The position numbers and the translations under genes were made by a program. Shown here in pieces: positions 11,438 to 22,563 of a DNA stretch of 64,000 bases (its first letter is position 1; the number at the start of each line of letters is the position of its first letter). Under the pieces are notes generated by a model that saw only the letters and a program-made list of their open reading frames with translations, searched no databases and had not been told where the DNA came from. The DNA lies in contig NC_092339.1 of NCBI RefSeq assembly GCF_046630445.1, positions 78,329,501 to 78,393,500 of the forward strand. The letters run 5' to 3'. This stretch comes from Rutidosis leptorrhynchoides. Its lineage: Eukaryota; Streptophyta; Magnoliopsida; Asterales; Asteraceae.

Positions 11438-14400
11438 TTTCTGTTGATAGAGCCATGCAACAACCGCAATCTGCAGATGATACATGTTATTATATTCAAA
11501 CTATAGATTCACATGCAGAATTGTTAGAAGAATTTCCAGAATTACAAGGAACAGGAGAATGTTCTTTAGGAGAAGGAACTGAACCAATTGATGAAGCTGA
11601 AATGTTAACCGTACTTATGGCTAATGAATACGAACAAACAACAGAAGAACTTCAAATGCTAAAAGAGGAAGACAGATATCGATACAAATCATCGATAGAA
11701 GAACCACCGACATTAGAGTTAAAGCCACTTCCAACCCATTTGGAATACGCTTATTTACATGGTAAATCTGAATTACCTGTAATAATATCGTCTTCTCTTA
11801 CGGAAAATGAAAAATCTCAACTCATTTCTGTGCTAAAAGCTCATAAACCAGCTATTGCATGGAAGCTTCATGACATTAAAGGCATAAGTCCTTCTTATTG
11901 CAAACATAAAATCCTTATGGAAGAAAGTCATAAAACCTATGTGTAACGCCAACGAAGACTAAATCCTAATATGCAAGATGTTGTTAAGAAATAAATTATT
12001 AAACTGCTAGATGCATGTTTAATTTATTCAATCTCTGATAGTCCATGGGTAAGCCCAGTTCAATGCGTACCTAAGAAGGGTGGCATGACTGTCATCACAA
12101 ATGAAAAAAATGAGCTTATTCCTACTAGGACTGTAACAGGATGGCGTGTTTGTATTAATTATAGAAAATTAAATGACGCCACCAAAAAAGATCACTTTCC
12201 CTTACCGTTCATTGATCAAATGTTGGAAAGATTAGCCGAAAATAGTTACTATTGTTTTCTTGACGGCTTCTCCGGATACTTTCAAATTCCAATAGCACCC
12301 GAGGACCAAGAGAAAACCACATTCACGTGCCCTTGGACTTTGCAACGCCCCTACAACTTTTCAAAGGTGCATGATGGCGATTTTTCATGACATGATAGAA
12401 GAATGCATGGAAGTTTTCATGGATGACTTTTCAGTCTTCGGTGATACATTTGAATCATGTCTAGTTAATCTTGAACGAATGCTTATTAGATGCAAGAAAT
12501 CAAATCTAGTACTTAACTGGGAGAAATACCATTTCATGGTTAAAGAAGGCATCGTTCTTGGTCATAAAATTTCAAAGGAAGGAATTGAAGTGGATGGAGC
12601 TAAAGTAGATGTAATTGCTAAACTTCAACATCCCACCAATGTTAGAGGAGTTAGGAGTTTTCTAGGGCATGCCGGTTTTTACCGACGTTTCATAAAAAAA
12701 ATTTCTAAAATTGCCACTCCTATGAATAAACTCCTAGAAAAGGATACTCCATTCATCTTTTTGGATGAATGTATCAAATCTTTTAATATTCTTAAAGAAA
12801 AACTCACTAATGTGCCGATCATGATAACTCCAAATTGGAATCTACCATTTGAACTCATGTGCGATGCAAGTGATTTTGCAATGGGAGCCGTTTTAGGTCA
12901 AAGGATTGAAAAAAGATTTCAACCTATTTATTACGCTAGTAAGACGTTACAAGGAGCACAAACGAATTACATAACTACTGAAAAAGAACTCCTTGCTATT
13001 GTCTTTGCTTTTGACAAATTTAGTTCATATCTCATTCTAGCTAAAACGGTGGTCTATACCGACCATTCTGCTCTTAGATATCTATTTTCAAAAAAAGATG
13101 CCAAACCACGATTAATCCGTTGTATCCGAGACAAAAAAAGAGTAGAGAATCTCGCCGCTGATCATCTTTCTTGTCTTGAAAATCCCGAATTAGAAGTTCT
13201 AAATGAATCAGCCATACAAGATAACTTTCCTGGTGAATATCTTTTGAAGATCGATTATAATGAAATTCCATGGTTTGCAGACTATGTAAACTACTTAGTA
13301 TGTGGATTCCTTGAAAAAGAGTTGTCGTACCAAAAATGAAAGAAATTCTTTAGTGATATAAAACACTATTTTTGGGAAGATCCATATTTGTTTAAAAGTT
13401 GTCCCGATGGAATAATACGCCGATGCATATTCGGGGATGAAGCCAGTCAAATCTTAAACCATTGTCACACAGGACCAACAGGAGGGCATTATGGGCCTCA
13501 ACTTACAGCAAGAAAAGTCTACGACGCTGGATTCTATTGGCCTACAATTTTCAAAGACTCGCACCTTCTTTGTAAATCCTGTGATGCTTGTCAAAGGGCC
13601 GGAAAAATAAGTTAACGTGATGAAATGCCACAAAATGTCATTCAAGTATGTGAAGTATTTGACGTTTGGGGTATTGACTTTATGGGTCCATTTCCAAAAT
13701 CTCATAATAATCTCTACAATCTCGTTGCCATTGATTATGTATCTAAATAGACGGAAGCACAAGCTCTCCCAACTAACGATGCACGAGTTGTAGTCAACTT
13801 CTTAAAACGTCTTTTTGCAAGGTTTGGAACACTGAAAGCTTTAATAAGTGACCGGGATACTCATTTTTGTAATTATCAACTTGAGAAAGTTCTTAAAAGA
13901 TATGGAGTAACTCATAAAATCTTAACCGCTTATCATCCACAAACAAGTGGACAAGTTGAAAATACCAACCGAGCATTAAAAGGTATTCTAGAGAAAACCG
14001 TAGGATCAAATCCGAAGGAATGGTCCAATAAATTGGAGGATGCACTCTGGGCTTTTAGAACAGCCTACAAAACTCCAATTGGTACCACACCTTTTAGACT
14101 AGTTTACGGAAAATCATGTCATCTTCCAGTAGAAATTGAGCACAAAACATTTTGGGCTTTGAAGACATGTAATCTTGATTTGCATGAAGCTGGACGTCTA
14201 CGATTAAGTTAATTAAACGAATTAGAAGAATTGAGACATGAAGCATACAAAAATTCGTTAATCTATAAAGAAAGAATGAAGAAATGGCATGATAAAAGAA
14301 TCAGAAGTTCAAAAGAATTTAAAGAAGGAGACAGAGTTCTTCTTTTCAATTCACGATTCAAGCTATTTCCTGGAAAATTGAAATCAAGATGGTCTGGACC

Positions 14401-14560
14401 ATTCATAGTCAAAAAAGTTTTCCCATACGGAACAGTAGAATTAATAAATTCAAATGGGATTGAATTTAAAGTTAATGGTCACAGAGTTAAACATTACATA
14501 GATAATCCAATGGAAGTTGAAGATGAAGTTAATCACAATTTCAATACCACAGCTAACTAA
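11438..14560 (+). pseudogene. A2 RT-RNase H-integrase, broken
   Basis: Domains in order: linker; RT palm (WVSPVQ, RVCINYRKLN, then [10 protein letters not shown] as the catalytic YXDD-type box near 12420); RNase H (CDASDFAMGAVLG, YTDHSAL); HHCC integrase finger (13440-13600); integrase core with D-D-E ([24 protein letters not shown]); and a C-terminal GPF-type domain (WSGPFIVKK) ending at 14560. Stops: 11944 and 11989 region (CAA and GAA to TAA), 13613, 13748 (TGG to TAG), about 14210. A 32-bp deletion with TT microhomology near 12330 removes an RT block and shifts the frame. A roughly 33-bp in-frame deletion near 13115 removes part of RNase H. Confidence 0.93.
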
Positions 14561-14721
14561 GTGTGGGAAGATTCGAATCTTTTAAGGGTAATATGTTTTT
14601 CTGTTAAAGTTAGATATTCTGTTTTCGTGTAGTTCTCGAGAATAGAATCCGAATGGTCTTTCCCTAGCAGACCATAAAGAACTAGTCTTCTCCCTCCATT
14701 CTGAATTTTTATTTCTTTTAG
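14561..14721 (+). promoter_or_regulatory. Post-pol module with PPT-like motif and splice acceptor
   Basis: Starts at the pol stop with AAGTGTGGGAAG (14559-14570), the same motif as the real polypurine tract at 20539. It then holds a block with ATAAAGAACTAGTCTT near 14684 and ends in TTTCTTTTAG|G, a good plant 3' splice site, just before the ATG of the zinc-knuckle ORF. The A1 copy (25432-25590) has the same layout. A related block follows ORF3 at 18920-19085. Confidence 0.6.
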
Positions 14722-14731
14722 GTTTTACGAG

Positions 14732-15148
14732 ATGAAGAATTCCTTTAATCTGAACCATGGTCTACTACTACACGTTATGATTACTAAACGTAATAATAAT
14801 AGCTTCCCGAGTGAACTGGTATCATTCATAAGAGAAAAAATGGATGAAGTAAGGAAAGAACTCAGGAAAGATCATCATAAGACACATTTTAGTAAAGGAA
14901 AATCAAAATCCGCAACAAAAAGAAGAGCACGACACCTTGAAAGATGTCATAAATGCGGAAAATGGTCACACGAAGGTAAATGTTCGAACAATCAAACATA
15001 TTCAAATACCGAATTTGCTACTCTATGCAGAGAAGGACCGTTCATATGTTTAGAAAAAAAGTTATTGAAGAATCCAGGTTACGCTTATGTAGCTATGGAA
15101 AATCAAATCACACAACTCTCCTATGAGTCGACTAAAGCAGGTCTCTGA
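14732..15148 (+). CDS. Athila post-integrase zinc-knuckle ORF (138 aa)
   Basis: A small basic protein, uninterrupted in A2. After an N-terminal part (MKNSFNLNHGLLLHVM) and a Lys/Arg-rich segment (about residues 40-70) comes a CX2CX4HX3C knuckle (CHKCGKWSHEGKC, about residues 72-84), one residue shorter than the usual CCHC spacing. It lies between pol and ORF3, the region from which plant Athila elements would express envelope-like products. A splice acceptor ends 10 bases before the ATG and a strong donor (ATG|GTAAGTATG at 15165) follows the stop, so it may be one exon of a subgenomic RNA. The A1 copy (25601-26017) is broken by one stop. Function unknown; nucleic-acid binding is inferred from the knuckle and basic charge. 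Confidence 0.7.
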   Translation: MKNSFNLNHGLLLHVMITKRNNNSFPSELVSFIREKMDEVRKELRKDHHKTHFSKGKSKSATKRRARHLERCHKCGKWSHEGKCSNNQTYSNTEFATLCREGPFICLEKKLLKNPGYAYVAMENQITQLSYESTKAGL

Positions 15149-15164
15149 GAATTCTTTCTCAATG

Positions 15165-16263
15165 GTAAGTATGTACAGTTTTTATTTTATTTATTGCTTT
15201 TAACCTTTTGATAATAAACGCTGAATCGTTCGCTATAAAGTATTAAATTGATATTCAATAAAATTAGGTTCGCGAAACCGAAATTATTGATATCATACAA
15301 AAATTTATTACATCACTGCGAAATTTACCGTTTATTCTTAAGGTATAAATATCTTTAATCAATCAACCCAAAATATTTCAAAAATTCGTCAAGAGTAAAA
15401 CTAGGTTATGGAACCGAAATTACTTTACCCAAAAGAGGGGCGTATATTTTTGTTAATATTTGATTGATTAAAGTTGGATAAAAGACCAAAAAGATTTTTA
15501 ATTTTAATTTTTACCTTAATTTTAAATTAATATTAAATTATTATTGTAAATCTTTTTAAATCAATATATTTAAGTTTTTAAATATTTTAACAATTAATAT
15601 TTTCAATATAAGTTTGTAAAATTAATGTATAAATATATTAATGATATTTATATAAATTTTTAATTTTATGCATTTTAAATTTATGTTTGGTGTGAATTTA
15701 AAAACAAAATTTACTTTATTTCATTAAGTTAAAATTTTAATATTTAAAATTTATCGTGAGTTGAAGACTAGGTCGTTGAACCGAAATTGCTTTACCCGAA
15801 GGCGGGACGAGAAATTTTATTATCATTATTTTTAGTCTTATTGATTTAAAGTATGCCAAAAACATTAAAAAAAATCCAAAAATCTTTGCTTTTAAAACAT
15901 CGCTTTAAAACAACAAATTTTAAAATTTTGTTGAGAGACGAACTAGGACAACGATCCAAAATGCCCTCATTCTTAAAAGAAACAAAATTTTAATTAATTT
16001 AATTTTTGTTTTATTAGTCAAAGGTTTTATAAAAAAAAAAGAAAAAAAAAGAATCAGACCCCATGCGATCGCATGGGGTTTCCTCACTAAACTCATGCGG
16101 TCGCATGACCCCCTAAATCTAGGCAGAAACAAAAGGCCAGCGAGCTAGTTCTGTATTCTCACCAACAACACACACACAAACGCAATTTACTCCCAAACAT
16201 CACCTAAAATCATAAATTTTTCATCAAAATCAACCAAATTTCTTGCTATAATCCGCTTTAATC
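15165..16263 (+). other. Non-coding region between zinc-knuckle ORF and ORF3
   Basis: Starts with a consensus 5' splice site (GTAAGTATG). It contains imperfect repeats of a block built on ACTAGGT, ACCGAAATT and TTTACCC at about 15261-15290, 15380-15483 and 15745-15855, then a TATA-like TTTATAAAAA at 16027, two CG palindromes (16058-16108) and a CA-rich stretch resembling a plant 5' untranslated leader (16150-16260). No ORF. It could hold an internal promoter or an intron for ORF3. Confidence 0.6.
16026..16108 (+). promoter_or_regulatory. Putative internal promoter/palindromes before ORF3
   Basis: TTTATAAAAA is followed by a perfect 22-base palindrome at 16058-16079 (core CATGCGATCGCATG) and a second at 16093-16108 (TCATGCGGTCGCATGA). 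The LTR and leader carry the same kind of pair. The combination with a leader-like sequence and an ATG at 16264 suggests a start site for ORF3 RNA; this is inference, and it could equally be an RNA structure. Confidence 0.45.
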
Positions 16264-18525
16264 ATGAAATTGTTCAGAAGTTTTTTAAAGAAGGTAAAGA
16301 TTTCACCCTAAAACTCTTTAAATTTGAATTTTAGTGTTCTTGAGCTAAATTTTACCTAATTTAATTTTGTTAATTTCTAGTGTAATTAGAGTTAAATTGT
16401 TAGTATATTATGCATGTATAACCTAGATTGATGCTATTTAACATGATTTGAAGCCAAAAACTTCAAAAATTTTAGAAATCTAGGGTTTGTGTTCTTGAGC
16501 AATTTGGGGCTTTTTGATATAAACAGGTTATGGCCAATTTTTATTATGAATTAGTGCTAAATTAAGTAGTGTAACATGTTTAGGTAGCTAAATGATCCAA
16601 ACATTGATCCTAAACATGATTTTTGAGAATTAAAGTGGACTTTTTAAGTCTAAAATTCATGAATTTGATTAATTTGATATAAATGCCATTTAAAACTTGT
16701 TTAATTGCTAGTAATGATTATTTTGACATGTTATTTGAGTTGAATGCTTATGAACTTTGTAAACATTTTAATGTATGCTTATTTGAAAAAGTGTAGAATT
16801 GATACAAATATGAAAATGAGTATAAGTTTAATATGGATTAAACATGTTATTGTAATTGTTTTAATTTGTTATTTTGCTAACACTAATGCATATTTGGATG
16901 CACAAATTTTGTGTTTAATGTGTTTTGCAGAGAAATACCGATACTGATGGTGCATCATCATCATCTAGGTAACCTGCTCCGGAACCACAGCCAGAGATGC
17001 AATATCACGAACCGAAGCAACAACAGGAACAACAACAACAACAACATGATGATCAACACGTACCATACTATGAGCCGGATCCACAATTTTTTATTGCTTA
17101 CATAGTATTTCCCGCTCACCATATAGTAGAACACCCAACAATTCATGAAGAACAGTTGCATCCCAATTTAAGGATTGATAGAAGTTGGAGAGATTACCCG
17201 ACGTACCAAAGTAACAAATTTAAGCTTTGTACCAAAAATGTAGAAGTACCAAGGGTAATAGATTGGGAGCCTTTGGAAAGGGTCCGCCTAGCTAACCCAG
17301 TTAGGCAGCATCTAATCCAAAGGTATGGCAACTCTTCTTTTCCCGATTGGGAACGTTTATTTACCACTCGTAAGCCTGTATATAAAGAATGGTGTGTTGA
17401 GCTTATGAGTTCTATAGCTTTTAATAAGGATGTAGATAGGTTAGATGATAAGAGTTTTCTTAGATTTTTATTTGGACGTAGGATGTACAGGATGTACATG
17501 CTGGACATGGCCAGGGCTTTACAGATTTACACTCCCACTGAATTACTATCACCTGATTGTACAAATTTGATTTATCATGGTGAGCGAGTAGATAGAAATT
17601 TTGACGCTAACGCCATCTGGAGGCGTATGTCAAATTTTAATGTGTTTACGCGGGGAGGAAGACACTCCTATTTAGATATTAATAAAGCCAAGCTTCGTAT
17701 AATACATAGATTCTTAGCAAATTTGATTACACAAAGAGGTAACAATAAGGAGAAAATGACCTTACACGATTTATTTTACCTTAAGTGCATTCGAAACACT
17801 AGAAGCTTTGTTAATATCCCCTACTGTGTTGGTTTTTATCTGTCCAAAATGGTGGAAGGAATACAGGAAGGGGGAATAATAGGAGGAGGTATTTTTGTTA
17901 CTCTCATTGGAGAGTACTTAGGTGTAGATAGGGATCAAGGGGGTCCGATGATGGTATGTAGGGAACAGGAAGAGACTTTAGGTTTGCAAGTCTATCAAGG
18001 GGCAAATGTATTGACTAGGAGACGCAATCAGGCAGTACAATATCAGGGCCGCCATCTATAGGTAGAGAGGGGTTCGGATGATGAGATGGAGGATGCGGAT
18101 GACATTAGGGATGTCATTAGGGATAGTGCTACTGACGTTTTCCAGCATATAGATGAGGTAGAAATGACTAATGAGGATAGGCATCGTCGGTATGAGCAGT
18201 GGCAAGCCGCGAATGAGTATGAAACTTCCAGGCGATGCCAACACGATAGCTGGCAAGTTCATCAGCACCAAATCATGAGCCAGCTATCATATCAGGTATC
18301 AAATAACTACATCTGACTCGGCCTGCTTTTTATCCTCCACATCAGCCCGATATGCGACCACCCTATGACTTGTACGACCCCAATCAAGCATACCAGAACA
18401 CCTATCACCAACCATGGAACCCGAACGACGATATGAACTGGAACCCCTATCCAAATCAACAGTGTTCCATTGGTGATGTCCTCTCTTTTATTATTTTTAT
18501 TTATGCTAAACATTTAACATTTTGA
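16264..18525 (+). pseudogene. Athila ORF3 (envelope position), intron-containing, broken
   Basis: Exon 1 is 16264-16293 (MKLFRSFLKK), ending AAG|GTAAAG. A 637-base intron ends TTTTGCAG at 16930, and exon 2 reads on in frame into the long ORF. The protein has a Gln-rich N-part (QQQEQQQQQ), then a conserved Athila ORF3 core (RSWRDYPTY, MLDMARALQIY, DFDANAIWRRM in A1, GGIIGGGIFVTLIGEYLGV) that I recognise as the plant Athila ORF family, and a Tyr/Pro/Asn-rich tail. I see no signal peptide and only one weakly hydrophobic stretch, so envelope function is doubtful. Stops at 16970 (TAA) and 18059 (probably CAG to TAG) and a frameshift near 18316-18335 break it. A1 retains a truncated copy at 32436-33060. 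Confidence 0.75.
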
Positions 18526-19629
18526 TACTTTAATGTAATGTTTAATATTTTTATTATTTTGTACTAATATTTCATTTTTGTAATTTGAAAGTGGGATATT
18601 AAGTCCCATTTCAAATTACCATGCATGTTTATATTTGTATTGTATGTATTTTATCTCATGTACACAACAGGGTAAAACAGCGCATTTTCAAAGACTGTCA
18701 TTAAGTTCAGCAATAGCTATTAATTTTGACGACAAAACGAAAAACAAGTGTGATGTAACAACAGACGGAATGAACAAATGATGTGCACTATTTATCATTC
18801 AACACAAACAACAATATGTTTGGAAACTTTGGTAAAATTTAATCATTTTTCTACGCTAATCACCCTCAATAATTTAAATTGTTACTGATTTCTTACAAAT
18901 GAGGGCATTGTAAGATCTTAAGTGTGGGAAGGAGTTAAATTCTTTCGGGTTTTAAAATTTTAACACTTGGTTACCATTAAAAATACTAGTAACGCAGTAG
19001 TTGTATTAGAATCTAGTGCTCTCTGATAATAAAGAACAGCCCTAGTCTTATATACTGACTACCCAATTCTAGAATTTTTTTTTAAAATTTTCAAATAAAT
19101 GAATTCAAAATCATGCTTATACATATTTATGAACGATAAAACTAGGTGTTAACACCGAAATTATTGTTACCTCGTAAAGGACATAAATTGAGAAATAACC
19201 CAAAATGTTAGAATTCATTTAAAATGGAATAGAAGAGAATAAAAAGGCAAAGAAAATAAAATAAAATAAAAGCCAAGTGTGGGAAAAATTTACCAAGTTA
19301 TTTAGAACATATATCACATATTTTTGTACAAATAATTGAAAATACTTTTGTTTTGAATGATATTAATCAGTTTTACCCAGTTTATTGTAATATAAATGGA
19401 ATTCAAAAGGAAGTAAAGTCTTCCGAGAAAAAAAAAAGACACGCGCTTCTTGATTTAGGTCAGGAAGTTGTCGTCCAGACCAGTTGTAGAGACTACGAAA
19501 AACCTTGAAAAGTTTTCTCAAAAATCAGCTGGAAATCTACGGACCTCAGCATCAAACAGGGTCACCAAGTGGTCAGATTTATCCTAACCATGAGAGGATC
19601 TGTCTCGTACAATGGGGGGCACCGTGCAA

Positions 19630-19732
19630 ATTAGCTTATAAGACTAATGAATCAGATCCCCAGAAAGGATAATCTCCATAAAAGATCAAAAATCAGCTTT
19701 TAAGACTGATATTACTCAATCCTTGGGATTGA
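19630..19732 (+). ncRNA. Putative structured RNA: twin covarying hairpins plus third stem
   Basis: ATTAGCTTATAAGACTAAT (19630-19648) and ATCAGCTTTTAAGACTGAT (19692-19710) fold alike: a 5-bp stem, a one-base A bulge, a 3-bp inner stem and a 2-base loop. A T-A pair in the first is a C-G pair in the second, a compensatory difference. A third stem, TCAATCC-TTG-GGATTGA, is at 19716-19732. A1 keeps the first two unchanged (34194-34212, 34255-34273). A role in export or packaging is speculation. Confidence 0.45.
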
Positions 19733-20530
19733 CCTTAAAGATTGAGAATTACAAACTCATGGAATTCGTTGATATCTAAACTCGAGCTTGAACGAGAAAA
19801 TATTTTGATCAAATTACAAACCAATTTGTTTTCCGAAAACCTTATTTTCAATGCGTTCATTACCATTGAACGTAAAATTCTAGGAATTCATTTGGAATTC
19901 ATTAGGTCACCTGAACCAAATCGGGTGTCAACCGTAAGAATGGTGGTTGCATAGCATGGTCGAAGACAGGATCTTGTGCCAGACCGAAAAACTATAGGGT
20001 GATCTTTACTATTGCTCCTACAAAGAATAGTAATTGCATCCGACACGATATAGACCATAATCAAAAGCATGTCACGGGACATTGCCTTAACAGTTGCTTG
20101 TTCAACGTTTCCTTTACAACCGGACGGTAGTTTACCGAAAGGTAATATACTGAGCAAGTATACTGGACGTGTTGCTTTTCCAATACAAGGTTAGCAAGTG
20201 GGTGACACAAAACCATAAGTTTTGAGCTAAAATTTTCAAATCTGAAACCCACAAAACCCACAAAAACAATTTGCAAACACCGGTGAAGGGTTATTCCGGA
20301 AAACTTATCTAGGGTAAAAGCTAGATTAAATTTTTATAAAGATCAAATGTTTTCATAAAGATCCAATTTCCTAAAGGATCTAAATTTTTATAGTCATGTG
20401 GGACTGTAAACCACATCGTTACTACCATTGTTCATACCGCCGTATTAAAATCACTGATGTACAAAGTATGAAGAATAAAGAAGTGATTCTAGTAAAGTTA
20501 TATTCAAGTTCTATATTGCTTGAGGACAAG

Positions 20531-20553
20531 CAACGCTCAAGTGTGGGAATATT
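20531..20553 (+). other. A2 polypurine tract region
   Basis: CAAGTGTGGGAATATT lies directly before the 3' LTR start (TGATAATGCT at 20554). M1 has the same motif as CAAGTGTGGGGATATT on the minus strand, so this is the plus-strand primer of the family although it is not a pure purine run. Confidence 0.7.
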
Positions 20554-20943
20554 TGATAATGCTAAAAACGAACATATATTACATAGCATTATCCTTCAAG
20601 AAAGACAAGCTTTTAGTTGCAATTGTTCTAATTACAAGTGATATTCGTTTAAAAAATAAAAGGTGAAGACAAAAGACAGATTCGATGATTTGAAGATACA
20701 AATGACCAAAACGCTAAAAAGTACAAAGTACAATCCAAGTGGTTCAATTTATTGATAAGAAACGTCTAAAATTTTCAAGAGTACGAGCAGCAAAATGCAA
20801 AGTACAAGATATTAAATAGTACGAAAGGACGTTCGAAAATCTGGAACAGGGACCAGAGTCAACTCTCAACGCGCGACGCAACGGAGCTAAAATGACAAGT
20901 CAACTATGCATATAAATATAATATAATATATATATAATTATAT

Positions 20944-21003
<60 letters not shown>

Positions 21004-22558
21004 AGTGTCGGCAAGCTTGCAAACAAAAGATCCTGAGCTGTAAAATGGTGCCATGCGATCGCATGGCCTGGAGGCATAAACTCCATGCGATCGCATGGAG
21101 TCCTGTAGCTGCCCACGTGCTATAAAAAGCAACGAATTCGGACGAATGAATTACACCTTTTTCTTCTTTTTCCTCTGTAATCATAATTATATTTTTAATT
21201 ATAATTTTAATTTTAAATTAAGTTTAATAATAATTGGGTTATTGTAAGGAATGTTTTACGGGTTTTAAAGTCGAAATTCTGTCCGTGTAACACTACGCGA
21301 TTAATACTCATTGTAAGTTATGTTCAACCTTTTTAAATTAATGTCTCGTAGCTAAGTTATTATTATGCTTATTTAAATCGAAGTAATCGTGATGTTGGGC
21401 TAAATATTAAAGACGGGGTAATTGGACTTTGTACCATAATTGGGGTTTGGACAAAAGATCGACACTTGTGAAAATTGGACTATAGACTATTAATGGGCTT
21501 TATATTTATTTAACTGAATGATAATTCGTTAATTTAATATAGAGATTTACAATTTGACGTATCTATAAATAACCACATACACTCGATCAGACACGATGGG
21601 CGGGATATTTATAAGTACTAATAATCGTTCATTTAACCGGACACGAGAATGGATTAATAGTTAATAGAATCATTAAAATAGGGGTGGATTACATACAAGG
21701 ACACTTGATGTAATTGATAATAAAGTATTAAAACCTTGGATTGCACACAGTCGATAACCTGGTGTAATCATTAATAATGTATTAAACCTTATTACAGTTT
21801 AAGTCCCCAATTAGTTGGAATATTTGACTTCGGGTATAAGAATAATTTGACGAGGACACTCGCACTTTATATTTATGACTGATGGACTGTTATGGACAAA
21901 AACTAGATGGACATATCGAATAATCCAGGACAAAGGACAATTAACCCATGGTAATAAATTAAAATCAACACGTCAAACATCATTCATTACGGAAGTTTAA
22001 ATAAGCATAATTCCTTTATTTTATATCTTATCGCACTTTTAATTATCGTACTTTTTAATTATCGCAATTTTATTTATCGTCTTTTTAATTATCGTACTTT
22101 TAATTATCGTAATTTTATTTACCATCATTTTATTTATCGCACTTTAATTTATCGCACTTTAATTATCGTTATTTACTTTACGCTTTAAATTAAGTTATAT
22201 TTATATTTAATATTTTACATTAGGTTTTAATTGTGACTTAAGACATAAAATCGACAAACCGGTCATTAAATGGTAAAACTCCCTTTTTATGATAATAATA
22301 CTACTTATACATATATTTATATACAAATATAGTTTAAAATAAAATATAGCGTTAAACTTGACTAGCTCCCTGCGGAACGAACCGGACTTACTAAAAACTA
22401 CACTACTTTACGATTAAATACACTGCCTATAGTGTTGTAGTAAGGTTTAGGTATTTCCACTCTAAAAATAAATAAATAACTTGTATAAAATTGTATCGTA
22501 TTTTATGGTATTTCGTAGTAAAAATATAACTATTTCGTATACACCTCGCATAACATCA
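20554..22558 (+). mobile_element. A2 3' LTR
   Basis: 2,005 bp, TG...CA, nearly identical to the 5' LTR outside the TA tracts. Palindromes at 21050-21067 and 21080-21101 (both perfect), TATA box at 21121-21128. Confidence 0.95.
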
Positions 22559-22563
22559 GCTTA
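22559..22563. repeat. Target-site duplication of A2 (right), GCTTA
   Basis: Second copy of GCTTA; A1 coding sequence resumes here. Confidence 0.97.

Larger units (their letters stand above)
18526..20553 (+). other. A2 3' untranslated region
   Basis: Long non-coding region conserved in A1 (33061-34736). It holds two AAGTGTGGGAA motifs (18920 and 19275), a copy of the ACTAGGT/ACCGAAATT block (19137-19190), a hairpin cluster (19630-19732), and the polypurine tract at its end. Small ORFs (e.g. 19742-19954) are not conserved in A1 and I do not call them. Confidence 0.7.
5598..22558 (+). mobile_element. Athila A2, complete nested element
   Basis: A 16,961-bp Ty3/gypsy element of the Athila lineage inserted between protease and RT of A1. 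Order: 5' LTR, tRNA-Asp primer site, leader, gag-protease, RT-RNase H-integrase, zinc-knuckle ORF, spliced ORF3 in the envelope position, long 3' region, polypurine tract, 3' LTR. Both ends are TG...CA with a 5-bp duplication. All the long reading frames carry stops, frameshifts or deletions, so it could move only with proteins supplied in trans. Confidence 0.95.

Noticed and set aside
16997-18061. ORF3 as a true envelope glycoprotein
   Set aside because: I see no signal peptide, no strong membrane segment and no fusion or furin site; only its position after integrase suggests envelope.
19742-19954. 70-codon ORF in the A2 3' region
   Set aside because: The frame is not kept in the A1 copy (about 34300-34500), while the hairpins nearby are.
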